Positions 1-9,679 of a stretch of 64,000 bases of DNA are shown here, in pieces. The stretch's first letter is position 1. Each line of letters opens with the position of its first letter. The notes beneath the pieces were generated by a model, which did no database searches, was not told the DNA's origin, and was given only the letters and a program-made list of their open reading frames with translations. The stretch comes from Pseudomonas sp. ANT_J12 (GTDB lineage: Bacteria; Pseudomonadota; Gammaproteobacteria; Pseudomonadales; Pseudomonadaceae), in NCBI RefSeq assembly GCF_008370045.1, contig NZ_VOBN01000003.1, positions 186,001-250,000 on the forward strand, in the 5' to 3' direction. Both the position numbers and the translations under genes were made by a program.

Positions 1-2
1 GC

Positions 3-1208
3 AGCGGCCCCTACAAGGTCAGCGAAGTCAAAGCCGGGCGCTCGGTGCGTTATGAGCGGGTCAAGGATTACTGGGGCAAGGACCTGCCGGTGAACCGCGG
101 GTTCTACAACTTCGACGTGATGACCACTGATTATTACCGCGACAACACCGTGGCCCTCGAAGCACTCAAGGCCGGGCAGTTCGATTACTGGCTGGAAATG
201 ACCGCAAAGAACTGGGCCAACGCCTACAACATCCCGGCAGTGACCGAGGGGCGGTTGATCAAGGAACAGATTCCCAACGGCAACCCGACCGGTATGCAGG
301 GTTTCGTGTTCAACCTGCGACGCGCGGCGTTCCAGGACATCCGCGTGCGTCAGGCCCTGACGCTGCTGCTGGATTTCGAATGGACCAACAAGCAACTGTT
401 CAACAGCGCCTACGCCCGTACTCGCAGTTACTTCGAAAACTCGGAAATGGCCGCCACCGGCCTGCCGGACGCCGATCAACTGGCGATCCTCGACCCGTTC
501 CGCAGCCAGCTCCCGGCCCAGGTGTTCAGCGAAGCGTTCCAGAACCCGGTGACCGACGCCAGCGGCATGATCCGCACCCAGCAACGCCAGGCCTATCAAC
601 TGCTGCAAGAGGCCGGCTGGAAGATCGTCGACGACAAAATGGTCGACGCCAACGGCAAACCGGTGACCATCGAGTTCCTGCTGGCCCAGACCGAATTCGA
701 GCGGGTGCTGTTGCCGTTCAAGCGCAACCTCAGCGACCTGGGTATCGACCTGGTGATTCGCCGGGTCGACGTCTCGCAATACATCAACCGCGTGCGCTCC
801 CGGGACTTCGACATGATTGTCGGCAGCTTCCCGCAGTCCAATTCGCCGGGCAACGAACAGCGCGAGTTCTGGATGTCCGCCGCCGCCGACAAGCCCGGCA
901 GCCGCAATTCCATGGGCTTGAAAGATCCGGTGGTGGACCAATTGGTCGAAGGCCTGATCAACGCCGATTCGCGCAAAAGCCTGGTGGCCCACGCCCGTGC
1001 GCTGGACCGCGTGCTGCAATGGGGTTATTACGTGATCCCCAACTGGCACATCAAGACCTGGCGCGTGGCGTACTGGAACCACATCGGCCATCCGAAGGTT
1101 TCACCCAAGTACGACATCGGCATCAATACCTGGTGGGTCAAGCCCGATGCAAAACCGGCGATAGAAGTCGAAACCAAACTGCAAGCCGACCCTGCGGGCA
1201 CGGAGTAA
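3..1208 (+). CDS. peptide ABC transporter substrate-binding protein (partial, N-terminus outside window)
   Basis: Periplasmic solute-binding protein of family 5 (SBP_bac_5, YejA/NppA type), which delivers oligopeptides or peptide-like antibiotics to the membrane permeases encoded next. The frame is open from base 3 and begins inside the family motif SGPYKV, so roughly the C-terminal 400 residues of a protein of about 600 are present and the signal peptide lies upstream of the window. A stretch rich in aromatic residues ([12 protein letters not shown], from about base 1042) precedes the C-terminus. The stop is 4 bases before the permease start, so the two are certainly cotranscribed. In P. aeruginosa the same set (npp, PA1807-PA1811) lies beside fabI, as here. 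Confidence 0.9.
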   Translation, partial: SGPYKVSEVKAGRSVRYERVKDYWGKDLPVNRGFYNFDVMTTDYYRDNTVALEALKAGQFDYWLEMTAKNWANAYNIPAVTEGRLIKEQIPNGNPTGMQGFVFNLRRAAFQDIRVRQALTLLLDFEWTNKQLFNSAYARTRSYFENSEMAATGLPDADQLAILDPFRSQLPAQVFSEAFQNPVTDASGMIRTQQRQAYQLLQEAGWKIVDDKMVDANGKPVTIEFLLAQTEFERVLLPFKRNLSDLGIDLVIRRVDVSQYINRVRSRDFDMIVGSFPQSNSPGNEQREFWMSAAADKPGSRNSMGLKDPVVDQLVEGLINADSRKSLVAHARALDRVLQWGYYVIPNWHIKTWRVAYWNHIGHPKVSPKYDIGINTWWVKPDAKPAIEVETKLQADPAGTE

Positions 1209-1212
1209 TCAG

Positions 1213-2286
1213 ATGCTGGCGTATATTTTTCGGCGACTGCTGCTGATCATCCCGACCTTGTTCGGCATTTTGCTGATCAACTTCGTGATCATCCAGGCCG
1301 CCCCCGGTGGCCCGGTGGAACAGATGATCGCCAAGCTCGAAGGCTTCGAAGGCGCCACCAGCCGCATCGCCGGTGGCGGTGCCGAGGTCTCAGTGGCCGG
1401 CTCGGCCTATCGCGGCGCCCAGGGCCTGGACCCGGCGCTGGTCAAGGAAATCGAGCACATGTACGGCTTCGACAAATCGGCGCCGGAACGCTTGTGGATC
1501 ATGGTCAAGAACTACGCGACCCTGGATTTCGGCGACAGCTTCTTTCGCGACGCCAAGGTCATCGACCTGATCAAGGAAAAGATGCCGGTGTCGATCTCCC
1601 TCGGGCTGTGGAGCACGCTGATCATGTACCTGGTGTCGATCCCGCTGGGGATCGCCAAGGCCACGCGCCACGGCAGCCATTTCGACGTCTGGACCAGTTC
1701 GCTGATCATCGTCGGCTACGCGATCCCGGCGTTCCTGTTCGCCATTTTGCTGATCGTGCTGTTTGCCGGCGGTAGCTATTTCGACTGGTTCCCGCTACGG
1801 GGGCTGACCTCGAACAACTTCGCCGAGCTGAGCATGGGCGGCAAGGTTCTCGATTATTTCTGGCACCTGGCCTTGCCCGTCACGGCGCTGGTGATCGGCA
1901 ACTTCGCGACCATGACCCTGCTGACCAAAAACAGCTTCCTCGATGAAATCAACAAGCAGTACGTGGTCACCGCCAAAGCCAAAGGCCTGACCAACCACAA
2001 AGTGCTCTACGGCCATGTGTTCCGTAACGCGATGCTGCTGGTGATTGCCGGGTTCCCCTCGGCATTTATCGGGATCTTCTTTACCGGCTCATTGCTGGTG
2101 GAAGTGATTTTCTCCCTCGATGGCCTGGGCCTGATGAGTTTCGAAGCGGCGATCAACCGCGATTACCCGGTGGTGTTCGGCACGCTGTTTATCTTCACGT
2201 TATTGGGGTTGGTGGTGAAACTGATCGGCGACCTCACCTACACCCTGGTCGATCCGCGCATCGACTTCGAACACCGGGAGCATTGA
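1213..2286 (+). CDS. yejB: peptide ABC transporter permease, YejB type
   Basis: Inner-membrane permease of the peptide/microcin C type transporter, 357 residues. It begins with a strongly hydrophobic segment ([20 protein letters not shown]), then a long periplasmic loop containing a Gly/Ala-rich stretch (residues about 40-75) typical of YejB rather than DppB. The binding-protein-dependent permease (EAA) loop is visible near residues 250-275 with [18 protein letters not shown]. It pairs with the next gene to form the channel. It starts 4 bases after the binding protein and stops 1 base before the next start codon, so it is an operon member. Confidence 0.92.
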   Translation: MLAYIFRRLLLIIPTLFGILLINFVIIQAAPGGPVEQMIAKLEGFEGATSRIAGGGAEVSVAGSAYRGAQGLDPALVKEIEHMYGFDKSAPERLWIMVKNYATLDFGDSFFRDAKVIDLIKEKMPVSISLGLWSTLIMYLVSIPLGIAKATRHGSHFDVWTSSLIIVGYAIPAFLFAILLIVLFAGGSYFDWFPLRGLTSNNFAELSMGGKVLDYFWHLALPVTALVIGNFATMTLLTKNSFLDEINKQYVVTAKAKGLTNHKVLYGHVFRNAMLLVIAGFPSAFIGIFFTGSLLVEVIFSLDGLGLMSFEAAINRDYPVVFGTLFIFTLLGLVVKLIGDLTYTLVDPRIDFEHREH

Positions 2287-2287
2287 G

Positions 2288-3307
2288 ATGAGCCTGTCCC
2301 CCCTCAATCGCCGACGATTCGAACTGTTCAAGGCCAACAAGCGTGGCTGGTGGTCGCTGTGGCTGTTTTTGATCCTGTTCGGCCTGAGCCTCGGCGCCGA
2401 GCTGATCGCCAACGACAAACCGCTGGCCGTGCATTACGACGATGGCTGGTATTTCCCGGCGCTCAAGCGCTACCCGGAAACCACCTTCGGCGGCGAATTC
2501 CCGCTGGAAGCCAACTACAAGAGCCCGTACATCCGCGAACTGCTCAAGGCCAAGGATGCGTGGATTCTGTGGGCGCCAATCCCCTACAGCTACCAGAGCA
2601 TCAACTACGACCTGAAAGTCCCGGCCCCCGCCCCGCCCTCGGCGGACAACCTGCTGGGCACCGATGATCAGGGCCGCGACGTGTTGGCCCGGGTGATCTA
2701 CGGTTTCCGGATTTCGGTATTGTTCGCCCTGACGTTGACCATTCTCAGCTCGATCATCGGCGTGATCGCCGGGGCGTTGCAGGGGTTCTATGGCGGCTGG
2801 GTCGATCTGGCCGGGCAGCGTTTCCTCGAAATCTGGTCCGGGCTGCCGGTGCTGTACCTGCTGATCATCCTCGCCAGTTTCGTGCAGCCGAACTTCTGGT
2901 GGCTGCTGGGGATCATGCTGCTGTTTTCGTGGATGAGTCTTGTGGACGTGGTGCGCGCCGAGTTCCTGCGTGGGCGTAACCTTGAATATGTACGCGCGGC
3001 GCGGGCGCTGGGAATGCAGAATGGCGCGATCATGTTCCGCCACATTTTGCCCAACGCCATGGTCTCGACCATGACCTTTATGCCGTTCATCCTCACTGGC
3101 GCCATCGGTACGCTGACGGCGCTGGATTTCCTGGGGTTTGGCCTGCCGGCGGGCAGTCCGTCCCTGGGAGAGCTGGTGGCCCAGGGCAAGTCCAACTTGC
3201 AGGCACCGTGGCTGGGCATGAGCGCGTTTGCGGTGCTGGCGTTGATGTTGAGTTTGCTGGTGTTTATCGGCGAGTCCGCTCGCGATGCCTTCGACCCGAG
3301 GAAGTGA
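2288..3307 (+). CDS. yejE: peptide ABC transporter permease, YejE type
   Basis: Second inner-membrane permease of the transporter, 339 residues. Its N-terminus carries one membrane segment (WSLWLFLILFGLSLGAELI), followed by the conserved pre-transmembrane motif LLGTDDQGRDVLARVIYG near residues 120-137 that marks the DppC/YejE class. The EAA loop (YVRAARALGMQNGAIMFRHI) lies near residues 235-255. The start codon follows the yejB stop by one base and the next gene follows at once, so expression is coupled. The DppC/OppC class is the main alternative, but the YejB-like partner and the long N-terminal periplasmic insertion favour YejE. Confidence 0.92.
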   Translation: MSLSPLNRRRFELFKANKRGWWSLWLFLILFGLSLGAELIANDKPLAVHYDDGWYFPALKRYPETTFGGEFPLEANYKSPYIRELLKAKDAWILWAPIPYSYQSINYDLKVPAPAPPSADNLLGTDDQGRDVLARVIYGFRISVLFALTLTILSSIIGVIAGALQGFYGGWVDLAGQRFLEIWSGLPVLYLLIILASFVQPNFWWLLGIMLLFSWMSLVDVVRAEFLRGRNLEYVRAARALGMQNGAIMFRHILPNAMVSTMTFMPFILTGAIGTLTALDFLGFGLPAGSPSLGELVAQGKSNLQAPWLGMSAFAVLALMLSLLVFIGESARDAFDPRK

Positions 3308-3308
3308 A

Positions 3309-4919
3309 ATGAATCAGGACAATCTGATCGAAGTGCGCGACCTCGCCGTCGAATTTGTCGTCGGCGAGCGCATGCAGAGGGTGGTCGAAGGCGTGAGCTT
3401 CGATATCAAACGCGGCGAAACCCTGGCCCTGGTGGGTGAAAGTGGCTCCGGTAAATCGGTGACCGCCCACTCGATTCTGCGCCTGCTGCCCTACCCGCTG
3501 GCCCGACACCCGTCCGGCACCATCGAATATTCCGGGCAAGACCTGCTGAGCCTGAAAGAGAAAACCATCCGCCACATTCGGGGCAACCGGATCGCGATGA
3601 TCTTCCAGGAGCCGATGACCTCGCTCAATCCTCTGCACTCGATCGAGAAGCAGATCAACGAGGTGCTGGGCATCCACAAGGGCCTGAGCGGCAAAGTGGC
3701 GACCAAGCGCACCCTGGAGCTGCTGGAGATGGTCGGCATTCCCGAGCCGCACAAGCGCCTGAAAGCGCTGCCTCATGAACTGTCCGGCGGCCAGCGCCAG
3801 CGGGTAATGATCGCCATGGCCCTGGCCAACGAGCCGGAGCTGTTGATTGCCGATGAACCGACCACTGCGCTGGACGTGACCGTTCAGCTGAAAATCCTCG
3901 AATTGCTCAAGGAATTACAGGCCCGACTGGGCATGGCGTTGTTACTGATCAGTCACGATTTGAACCTTGTTCGAAGAATTGCGCATCGCGTATGTGTCAT
4001 GCAGCGCGGTTGCATCGTCGAACAGGCATCGTGCGAAGAGTTGTTCCGCGCGCCGCAGCATCCGTACACTCGGGAACTGCTGGCAGCGGAGCCCAGCGGG
4101 ACGCCGGCGACCAACGTTATTGGCCCGCCATTGCTGCAAGTCGAGGACCTGAAAGTCTGGTTCCCGATCAAGAAAGGCTTTCTGAAAAAGACCGTTGACC
4201 ACATCAAAGCGGTGGACGGCATCAATTTCAGCCTGCCCCAGGGACAGACTTTGGGGATTGTGGGAGAAAGCGGTTCCGGCAAGTCGACACTGGGCTTGGC
4301 GATTTTGCGGCTGATCGGCAGCAAAGGCGGCATCCGTTTTGAAGGCAAGCAGCTAGACTGCCTGACGCAGGGCGAGGTTCGACCGTTGCGCCGGGAGTTG
4401 CAGGTGGTGTTCCAGGACCCGTTCGGCAGCCTGAGCCCGCGGATGTGCGTGAGCCAGATCGTCGGCGAAGGCCTGCGGATCCACAAGATGGGCACCGAAG
4501 CGGAACAGGAACAAGCGATTATTGCGGCATTGAAGGAGGTAGGCCTGGACCCGGAAACCCGGAACCGCTACCCCCACGAATTTTCCGGCGGGCAACGGCA
4601 GAGAATCGCCATTGCCCGGGCATTAGTGCTAAAACCGGCGCTGATCCTGCTGGACGAGCCGACTTCGGCCCTCGACCGGACAGTGCAGCGCCAAGTGGTG
4701 GAGCTTTTGCGGTCACTGCAAACCAAGTACAACCTGACGTATCTGTTTATCAGCCATGACCTGGCTGTCGTCAAAGCGCTGAGCCACCAGTTGATGGTGG
4801 TCAAGCATGGCCAAGTGGTCGAACAGGGAGACGCGCAAAGTATCTTTGCCGCCCCCCAACATCCGTATACACAGCAGTTGCTGGAAGCCGCTTTCCTGGC
4901 ACCAGCCACTGCGCAATAA
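3309..4919 (+). CDS. yejF: double ATP-binding subunit of the peptide ABC transporter, YejF type
   Basis: Cytoplasmic ATPase with two complete nucleotide-binding domains fused in 536 residues. The first Walker A (GESGSGKS) is at residues 43-50 with LSGGQRQR and [10 protein letters not shown] downstream; the second set (GESGSGKS near 320, [18 protein letters not shown]) is equally intact, so both halves should hydrolyse ATP. An in-frame codon 24 bases upstream is possible, but the ATG at 3309 sits directly after the yejE stop and gives the natural start MNQDNLIEV. It powers the two upstream permeases. The fused architecture is typical of YejF and GsiA, whereas Dpp and Opp use two separate ATPases. 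Confidence 0.93.
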   Translation: MNQDNLIEVRDLAVEFVVGERMQRVVEGVSFDIKRGETLALVGESGSGKSVTAHSILRLLPYPLARHPSGTIEYSGQDLLSLKEKTIRHIRGNRIAMIFQEPMTSLNPLHSIEKQINEVLGIHKGLSGKVATKRTLELLEMVGIPEPHKRLKALPHELSGGQRQRVMIAMALANEPELLIADEPTTALDVTVQLKILELLKELQARLGMALLLISHDLNLVRRIAHRVCVMQRGCIVEQASCEELFRAPQHPYTRELLAAEPSGTPATNVIGPPLLQVEDLKVWFPIKKGFLKKTVDHIKAVDGINFSLPQGQTLGIVGESGSGKSTLGLAILRLIGSKGGIRFEGKQLDCLTQGEVRPLRRELQVVFQDPFGSLSPRMCVSQIVGEGLRIHKMGTEAEQEQAIIAALKEVGLDPETRNRYPHEFSGGQRQRIAIARALVLKPALILLDEPTSALDRTVQRQVVELLRSLQTKYNLTYLFISHDLAVVKALSHQLMVVKHGQVVEQGDAQSIFAAPQHPYTQQLLEAAFLAPATAQ

Positions 4920-4940
4920 CCTGAAAGAGAGGAGCAACAC

Positions 4941-5735
4941 ATGGGTTTTCTCGCCGGTAAGCGCGTACTGATCGTCGGTGTCGCCAGCAAGCTGTCCATC
5001 GCATCCGGCATCGCTGCCGCCATGCATCGCGAGGGCGCTGAGCTTGCCTTCACTTATCAGAACGACAAACTGAAAGGTCGTGTTGAAGAATTTGCACAAG
5101 GCTGGGGCTCGAGCCCTGAGCTGTGCTTCCCGTGCGACGTGGCCAGCGATGAAGAAATCGCCAAGGTCTTCGAAGCGCTGAGCAAGAAGTGGGATGGCCT
5201 GGACGTGATCGTTCACTCCGTCGGCTTCGCCCCGGGCGACCAACTGGACGGCGACTTCACCGAAGCCACCACCCGTGAAGGTTTCCGCATTGCTCACGAC
5301 ATCAGCGCCTACAGCTTCGTGGCCCTGGCCAAGGCTGGCCGCGAAATGATGAAAGGCCGCAATGGCAGCCTGCTGACCCTGTCGTACCTGGGCGCCGAGC
5401 GCACCATGCCGAACTACAACGTGATGGGCATGGCCAAGGCTTCGCTGGAAGCTGGCGTTCGTTACCTGGCCGGTTCCCTGGGCCCGGAAGGCACCCGCGT
5501 CAACGCCGTATCGGCTGGCCCGATCCGCACCCTCGCCGCTTCCGGCATCAAGAACTTCCGCAAAATGCTGGCCGCCAACGAAGCGCAAACCCCGCTGCGT
5601 CGTAACGTCACCATCGACGAAGTCGGCAACGCCGGCGCCTTCCTGTGCTCGGACCTGGCGTCCGGCATCAGCGGCGAAATCATGTACGTAGACGGTGGTT
5701 TCAACACTACCGCCATGGGCAATATCGAAGAGTGA
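4941..5735 (+). CDS. fabI: enoyl-[acyl-carrier-protein] reductase (NADH) FabI
   Basis: Reduces trans-2-enoyl-ACP to acyl-ACP in the last step of each round of type II fatty-acid elongation. The 264-residue protein is a short-chain-dehydrogenase fold with an N-terminal nucleotide-binding segment ([16 protein letters not shown]). The FabI active-site residues are in place: Tyr149, Tyr159 and Lys166 with the Y-x6-K spacing, plus [13 protein letters not shown] in the substrate loop. This is the target type sensitive to triclosan. The ribosome-binding site AGAGAGGAG lies just upstream of the ATG. It follows the transporter by 21 bases and may share its transcript, and it ends at a strong terminator. 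Confidence 0.97.
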   Translation: MGFLAGKRVLIVGVASKLSIASGIAAAMHREGAELAFTYQNDKLKGRVEEFAQGWGSSPELCFPCDVASDEEIAKVFEALSKKWDGLDVIVHSVGFAPGDQLDGDFTEATTREGFRIAHDISAYSFVALAKAGREMMKGRNGSLLTLSYLGAERTMPNYNVMGMAKASLEAGVRYLAGSLGPEGTRVNAVSAGPIRTLAASGIKNFRKMLAANEAQTPLRRNVTIDEVGNAGAFLCSDLASGISGEIMYVDGGFNTTAMGNIEE

Positions 5736-5752
5736 TTTTCGGTTAGCGCATA

Positions 5753-5780
5753 AAAAACCCGCCGGTTATGGCGGGTTTTT
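5753..5780. terminator. bidirectional rho-independent terminator between fabI and a LysR gene
   Basis: An 11-bp perfect stem (aaaaacccgcc / ggcgggttttt) with a 6-base loop carries A and T tracts on its two sides. It can stop transcription from fabI on the plus strand and from the LysR gene on the minus strand. Confidence 0.92.
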
Positions 5781-5791
5781 TATGGGTTTCT

Positions 5792-6658
5792 TCAAACCAA
5801 ACACCGCGCAAACAACTGCTGAATCGGCTGCATCCGCTGGCTATAACGCTGTAGCAACACGATCTCGCGATAGAACGTCAGCTCACCCAACCGAATCACC
5901 CGCACCTTCGCCCCATGCTCCACCCACAACCCCGCCTCCGGCAGCAACGAAACGCCTAACCCGCACTCCACCATTTTCACAATGGCTTCCAGCTCATCCA
6001 GTTCCAACCCGACCTTGACCTCAATCTGCTGCTCCCGCAGGAACCGCGTCACCAAACGCCCACCGAACGAATTACGGTCGTAGCGCACATGGGGATGCTC
6101 GGCGAGCAACTGCAACGGATCATCCCCCTCAAGCTCCGCCGGCACGATCAGCACAAACGGCTCCTTGCGGATGACCTGTGCCGACAATTCCTTGGGCAGT
6201 TCGAAGGGCGGCTTGATCAGGATCGCCAAATCCACTTCGCCGGTGTCCACCTGACTCAACAGGTTCAGCGACACACCCGGCACCAGTTTCGGCTCCAGCA
6301 AGGGCGCTTGTTGCCTGAGCCGCAACAACGCCTGGGGCAGCAAACCGGTTTGCACCGTGGCCACGGCGCCAATCTTCAGTTCGCCGCGATACTCGCTGAC
6401 GTCATCACTGACCGCCATCCGCGCAAAGGTTTCGAGCATCTCCCGGGCCATCGGCAATGCCCGTTGCCCCGCCGCGTTGAGCAGCGCCTGGCGTCCGGTA
6501 CGGTCGAACAGGCGAATGCCCAAGGCCTGTTCCAGGTTACGCATCTGCGCACTGACTGCCGACTGCGTGAGGCCGATGTGCATGCCCGCTGCCGCGAAAG
6601 TGCCGTAGCGAGTCACCGCTATAAAGGTTTTCAGTTCCCGCAGCATCAGCGTCACCAT
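5792..6658 (-). CDS. LysR-family transcriptional regulator
   Basis: DNA-binding regulator of 288 residues with an N-terminal winged helix-turn-helix (LKTFIAVTRYGTFAAAG ... TQSAVSAQMRNLEQALG, residues 8-45) and a C-terminal effector-binding domain. It is divergent from the VOC protein and amidase genes, with only about 100 bases between, so it probably regulates that pair and itself; the ligand is unknown. Neither the ATG at 6658 nor the in-frame ATG four codons later has a strong ribosome-binding site, so the start is uncertain by a few residues. Confidence 0.9.
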   Translation of the reverse strand: MVTLMLRELKTFIAVTRYGTFAAAGMHIGLTQSAVSAQMRNLEQALGIRLFDRTGRQALLNAAGQRALPMAREMLETFARMAVSDDVSEYRGELKIGAVATVQTGLLPQALLRLRQQAPLLEPKLVPGVSLNLLSQVDTGEVDLAILIKPPFELPKELSAQVIRKEPFVLIVPAELEGDDPLQLLAEHPHVRYDRNSFGGRLVTRFLREQQIEVKVGLELDELEAIVKMVECGLGVSLLPEAGLWVEHGAKVRVIRLGELTFYREIVLLQRYSQRMQPIQQLFARCLV

Positions 6659-6759
6659 TGATCGAAATAATTTGAGCTCGACGCAAAAATTATCGTCTTT
6701 TAATCAAAAATCACAGGACTAAACTCAGCCTCAACTTCCAACCGTTGAGGATTAACCCC

Positions 6760-7185
6760 ATGCAGCTCTCCCCTTTCCACCTGGCGATTCCGGTGTACGA
6801 CCTGGCCGCTGCGCGCAGCTTTTATGGCGAAGTGTTTGGTCTGGAAGAAGGTCGCTCCAGCGAGCATTGGGTGGATTTCAATTTTTTTGGCCATCAATTG
6901 GTGATTCACCTGGCACCGAAAAATGCTTCCCAGGAAGCCGCCCACACCAACGCCGTGGACGGCCACAACGTGCCGGTGCCGCATTTCGGTGTGGTGCTGG
7001 GGATGAAGGAATGGGAAGCCCTGGCCGAGCGTCTGCAAAGCCTTGGTACGCAATTCGTGATTGAACCGGGGATTCGTTTCCAGGGATTGGTAGGCGAGCA
7101 AGCGACGATGTTTCTCTTCGACCCGTGCGGCAATGCCCTGGAGTTCAAGGCATTCAAGGACATCAGCCAGTTGTTTGCCAAGTGA
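6760..7185 (+). CDS. VOC-family (glyoxalase/dioxygenase-fold) protein
   Basis: A 141-residue vicinal-oxygen-chelate protein. The paired beta-alpha-beta-beta-beta modules are visible in [22 protein letters not shown] at the N-terminus (reported here as the region of residues 5-26) and in [15 protein letters not shown] at the C-terminus. Possible metal ligands are the early His, the central His of VPHFG and the late Glu of NALEFK. The start at 6760 is preceded by GAGG at a good distance; an upstream TTG is less likely. Its stop overlaps the start of the amidase gene, implying translational coupling. The substrate cannot be read from the sequence. Confidence 0.85.
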   Translation: MQLSPFHLAIPVYDLAAARSFYGEVFGLEEGRSSEHWVDFNFFGHQLVIHLAPKNASQEAAHTNAVDGHNVPVPHFGVVLGMKEWEALAERLQSLGTQFVIEPGIRFQGLVGEQATMFLFDPCGNALEFKAFKDISQLFAK

Positions 7186-8468
7186 GCCGCGCTGTTCTGG
7201 ACGCCACCGCCCTCAGCGAGGCGGTGCGTAACGGCGAGACAACGGTCGCGGAGATCGCCGAAGGTTTACTTGAGCGCATTGAAGCGCTGGAACCGAAAGT
7301 CCACGCCTTTGCCTCGTTCAAACCGCTGCAAGTGCGCCTGCACGCCGCGCTGAACGAGGGTCGGGGCCTGTTGGCCGGCGTGCCGGTGGGCATCAAGGAC
7401 ATGTTCGATTCCGCCGACCATCCCACCGAGTTCTTTTCGCCGATCTACGCCGACCATCAGCCATCCCGGGATGCCCACGTGGTAACCCTGCTGCGCCAGG
7501 CCGGCGCGCTGATCATGGGCAAGACCCACACCACCGAATTTGCCTACATGCGCACCGGTCCGACCCGCAACCCCCATGACCTGACACGCACGCCGGGCAG
7601 TTCCAGCGCCGGTTCAGCGGCGGGCATGGCGGCGGATTTCTTTGCGGTGGCATTGGGCACACAAACCGCTGGCTCGCTGCTCAAACCCGCGGCTTACTGC
7701 GGCTTGTTGGCGTTCAAGCCATCGTTCGGACTGGTCTCGCTGGAAGGCGTGAAGCCGCTGGCGCCGAGTTTCGACACCGTGGGTTGGTATGGCCGCTCGG
7801 TACGGGATTTGACCCTCGTGGCGCGGGTGTTGATTCCGGGTTTCGAACTGCCTGAAGCACCACTACGCCCACTGCACCTGGGCTTCTGCCGTACGCCGCG
7901 CTGGGATCAGGTACAACCCAAGGTGGCCGAAGCGCTGGAACAGTCCGTTGAACACCTGCGCCGCGCCGGACATCAGGTCAGTGAACTCAAACTGCCGGAT
8001 GAGTTCGCCGGGGTGTTCGACGATCACCTGACCATCAACGATTGCGAAGGCGCCCGCTCGCTGGCGAAGGAGTTTGAGCAACACCGCAAGCTGTTGAGCC
8101 CTTCGATACTGGCGATGTTCGCCCGCGCCGCCGCCACCACCTGGGATCAGGAAACCGCCGCCAAGGCCCGATTGGCAGCACTCGCACCGCGCCTGAACGA
8201 GCTGTGCCAACCCTTCGACGCCCTCCTCTCACCCAACTGCGGCATGCTCGCGCCTCTGGCCGTGGACAGCGCGGAAAACACCGGGCCATCGGACTTCATC
8301 AAGTTCTGGGGTGCGTTTGGCTGGCCGCAGGTGAATATCCCGCTGCCACGGGCCGAAGGATTGTTGCCGATTGGTTTGCAGTTGATCGGCCGGTTCCGCA
8401 ATGACGGCTCGCTGTTACGAGTGGCCGAACGGGTGGCCGCCGAACTGCTCGCCGATCGCGGCCAATAA
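7182..8468 (+). CDS. amidase-signature family amidase
   Basis: Cytoplasmic C-N hydrolase of 428 residues. The amidase-signature catalytic triad is recognisable: Lys in VGIKDMFDS, the cis-Ser in the [10 protein letters not shown] loop, and the nucleophilic Ser in [12 protein letters not shown] place the start at a GTG whose last bases overlap the stop of the VOC gene (GTGA overlap); a longer frame upstream would run through the VOC gene. Family members hydrolyse amides such as acylamides, allophanate or aryl amides, and nothing here fixes the substrate. Its 3' end overlaps the opposing GGDEF gene by 54 bases. Confidence 0.88.
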   Translation: MSRAVLDATALSEAVRNGETTVAEIAEGLLERIEALEPKVHAFASFKPLQVRLHAALNEGRGLLAGVPVGIKDMFDSADHPTEFFSPIYADHQPSRDAHVVTLLRQAGALIMGKTHTTEFAYMRTGPTRNPHDLTRTPGSSSAGSAAGMAADFFAVALGTQTAGSLLKPAAYCGLLAFKPSFGLVSLEGVKPLAPSFDTVGWYGRSVRDLTLVARVLIPGFELPEAPLRPLHLGFCRTPRWDQVQPKVAEALEQSVEHLRRAGHQVSELKLPDEFAGVFDDHLTINDCEGARSLAKEFEQHRKLLSPSILAMFARAAATTWDQETAAKARLAALAPRLNELCQPFDALLSPNCGMLAPLAVDSAENTGPSDFIKFWGAFGWPQVNIPLPRAEGLLPIGLQLIGRFRNDGSLLRVAERVAAELLADRGQ

Positions 8469-9023
8469 GCCCTCAGCGGTTTGGTGCTGCGCGGGGTGAA
8501 ATTCGAGTTGGGTGACACTGAAACGAATGTCATACCCGCGATGCACCGTGGCGTTGCGCTCGTCGAGCATTTCTTCGAGCCGCGCCCGGATCGCCGGGAT
8601 TTCCACGCCATTGGCACCGGTCAGCAACGCGGCGAACTCATCGCTGCCCATGCGCCCGATCACGTCGCTTTCGCGAAAGGCGATCCGCAGCACATCGGCA
8701 AAGGTCTTCAAGGCATCGTCGCCTTCGGCGCGGCCGTACAGGTAGTTGATGTGTTTGAAGTTATCGAGGTCGAAAAACAGCAAGGTCGCTGGTTTGCCCA
8801 TCTGCAAACAGGCATCCAGGCCCCTTTGGGCCAAGGCTTCAAAGCCGTGGCGATTGGGTAGCAGCGTCAGTTCGTCCATGCTCGCCACCTGCACGGCCGT
8901 CAGCTCCTGCTCGGCCTGACGCGCCAGGTCACGCAACAATTCGCGCTCCTGCAGTGCAGTGTCCGGGCCGTGCAAGGTGTCTGCGCAAGTGCCCGGTTTG
9001 ATCGGTTTGCCTGGAACCAGCAT
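8415..9023 (-). CDS. small GGDEF-domain protein (putative diguanylate cyclase, GSDEF variant)
   Basis: A 202-residue soluble protein made of a short N-terminal coiled segment (residues about 25-50) and a single GGDEF domain (from DELTLLPNRHGFEALA). The active-site loop reads MGSDEF, so the second Gly of GGDEF is Ser, while the RxxD product-inhibition site (RESD) just before it is intact. It may make cyclic di-GMP with altered activity or act only as a binder. No sensor domain or membrane segment is visible. The end of the gene overlaps the amidase coding sequence on the other strand. Confidence 0.85.
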   Translation of the reverse strand: MLVPGKPIKPGTCADTLHGPDTALQERELLRDLARQAEQELTAVQVASMDELTLLPNRHGFEALAQRGLDACLQMGKPATLLFFDLDNFKHINYLYGRAEGDDALKTFADVLRIAFRESDVIGRMGSDEFAALLTGANGVEIPAIRARLEEMLDERNATVHRGYDIRFSVTQLEFHPAQHQTAEGLLAAIGEQFGGHPFGHS

Positions 9024-9096
9024 GGTTCACTCCTGTGGGGGTATGTCCGTTAGAGCCGCACTTACCCGGTTTGACTCCTAATTAACTCGCCGTTGG

Positions 9097-9678
9097 TCAG
9101 ATGCCCGCCACCGGGCACGGTCCTCCGGCATCGGCCCAGAGTTTGAATTGCGTGACAAAGATGTCGTGGGGCACCGGCACCGGCGCCCGATTGCCGCCCG
9201 GATTCCAGCCCCAGAGCACCAGTTTGTCGTCGCTGACGTGCTTGATCAGCGCGGCGAAATCCCGGTCGCCGTTGCTGGAGCGGTCCTTGATCAACGCGCA
9301 GAGTTTGTCCGGCGGCAGGCCGATCCAGGCCATTTTGTGCGCCGCCGGTGGCAGGCTCCAATGGGGCGCGCCCGGTGGTGCGTGGGGGCCGTAGCTGGCC
9401 GGTGGGTTGCTTTCCCCATGGCAGGTGGCGCAGGGCAAACCGGCGGCGCCCTTGCCGTCCATGCCGCGCACCACGTTCATCATGTGCGGCGTACCGGCGT
9501 CGAACTGCAACGGCGAATCGCCGGGGATATGGCAGTTCTGGCAGCGCGGGCTCTGGAACACCTTCTGCACGGTGCCGAAGGCTTCCAGTGCAGCCTGATT
9601 GTCCGCCGCGAACAGGTCCGAGGCGTAGCCGGTCAGACCGACCAACACCACTGCGCCCAATATCAAATGTCGTCTCAT
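9097..9678 (-). CDS. exported cytochrome c-like protein with two haem-binding motifs
   Basis: A 193-residue protein with a signal peptide (residues 1-25, LILGAVVLVGLTGYASDLFAA) and two CxxCH haem c motifs, CQNCH at 46-50 and CATCH at 83-87. It lies 1 base downstream of the large iorB-like gene and is on the same strand, so it is probably the periplasmic electron acceptor for that molybdenum enzyme. The spacing of the two motifs is unlike a classical small cytochrome c, and a metal-binding rather than electron-carrying role cannot be excluded. Confidence 0.85.
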   Translation of the reverse strand: MRRHLILGAVVLVGLTGYASDLFAADNQAALEAFGTVQKVFQSPRCQNCHIPGDSPLQFDAGTPHMMNVVRGMDGKGAAGLPCATCHGESNPPASYGPHAPPGAPHWSLPPAAHKMAWIGLPPDKLCALIKDRSSNGDRDFAALIKHVSDDKLVLWGWNPGGNRAPVPVPHDIFVTQFKLWADAGGPCPVAGI

Positions 9679-9679
9679 C

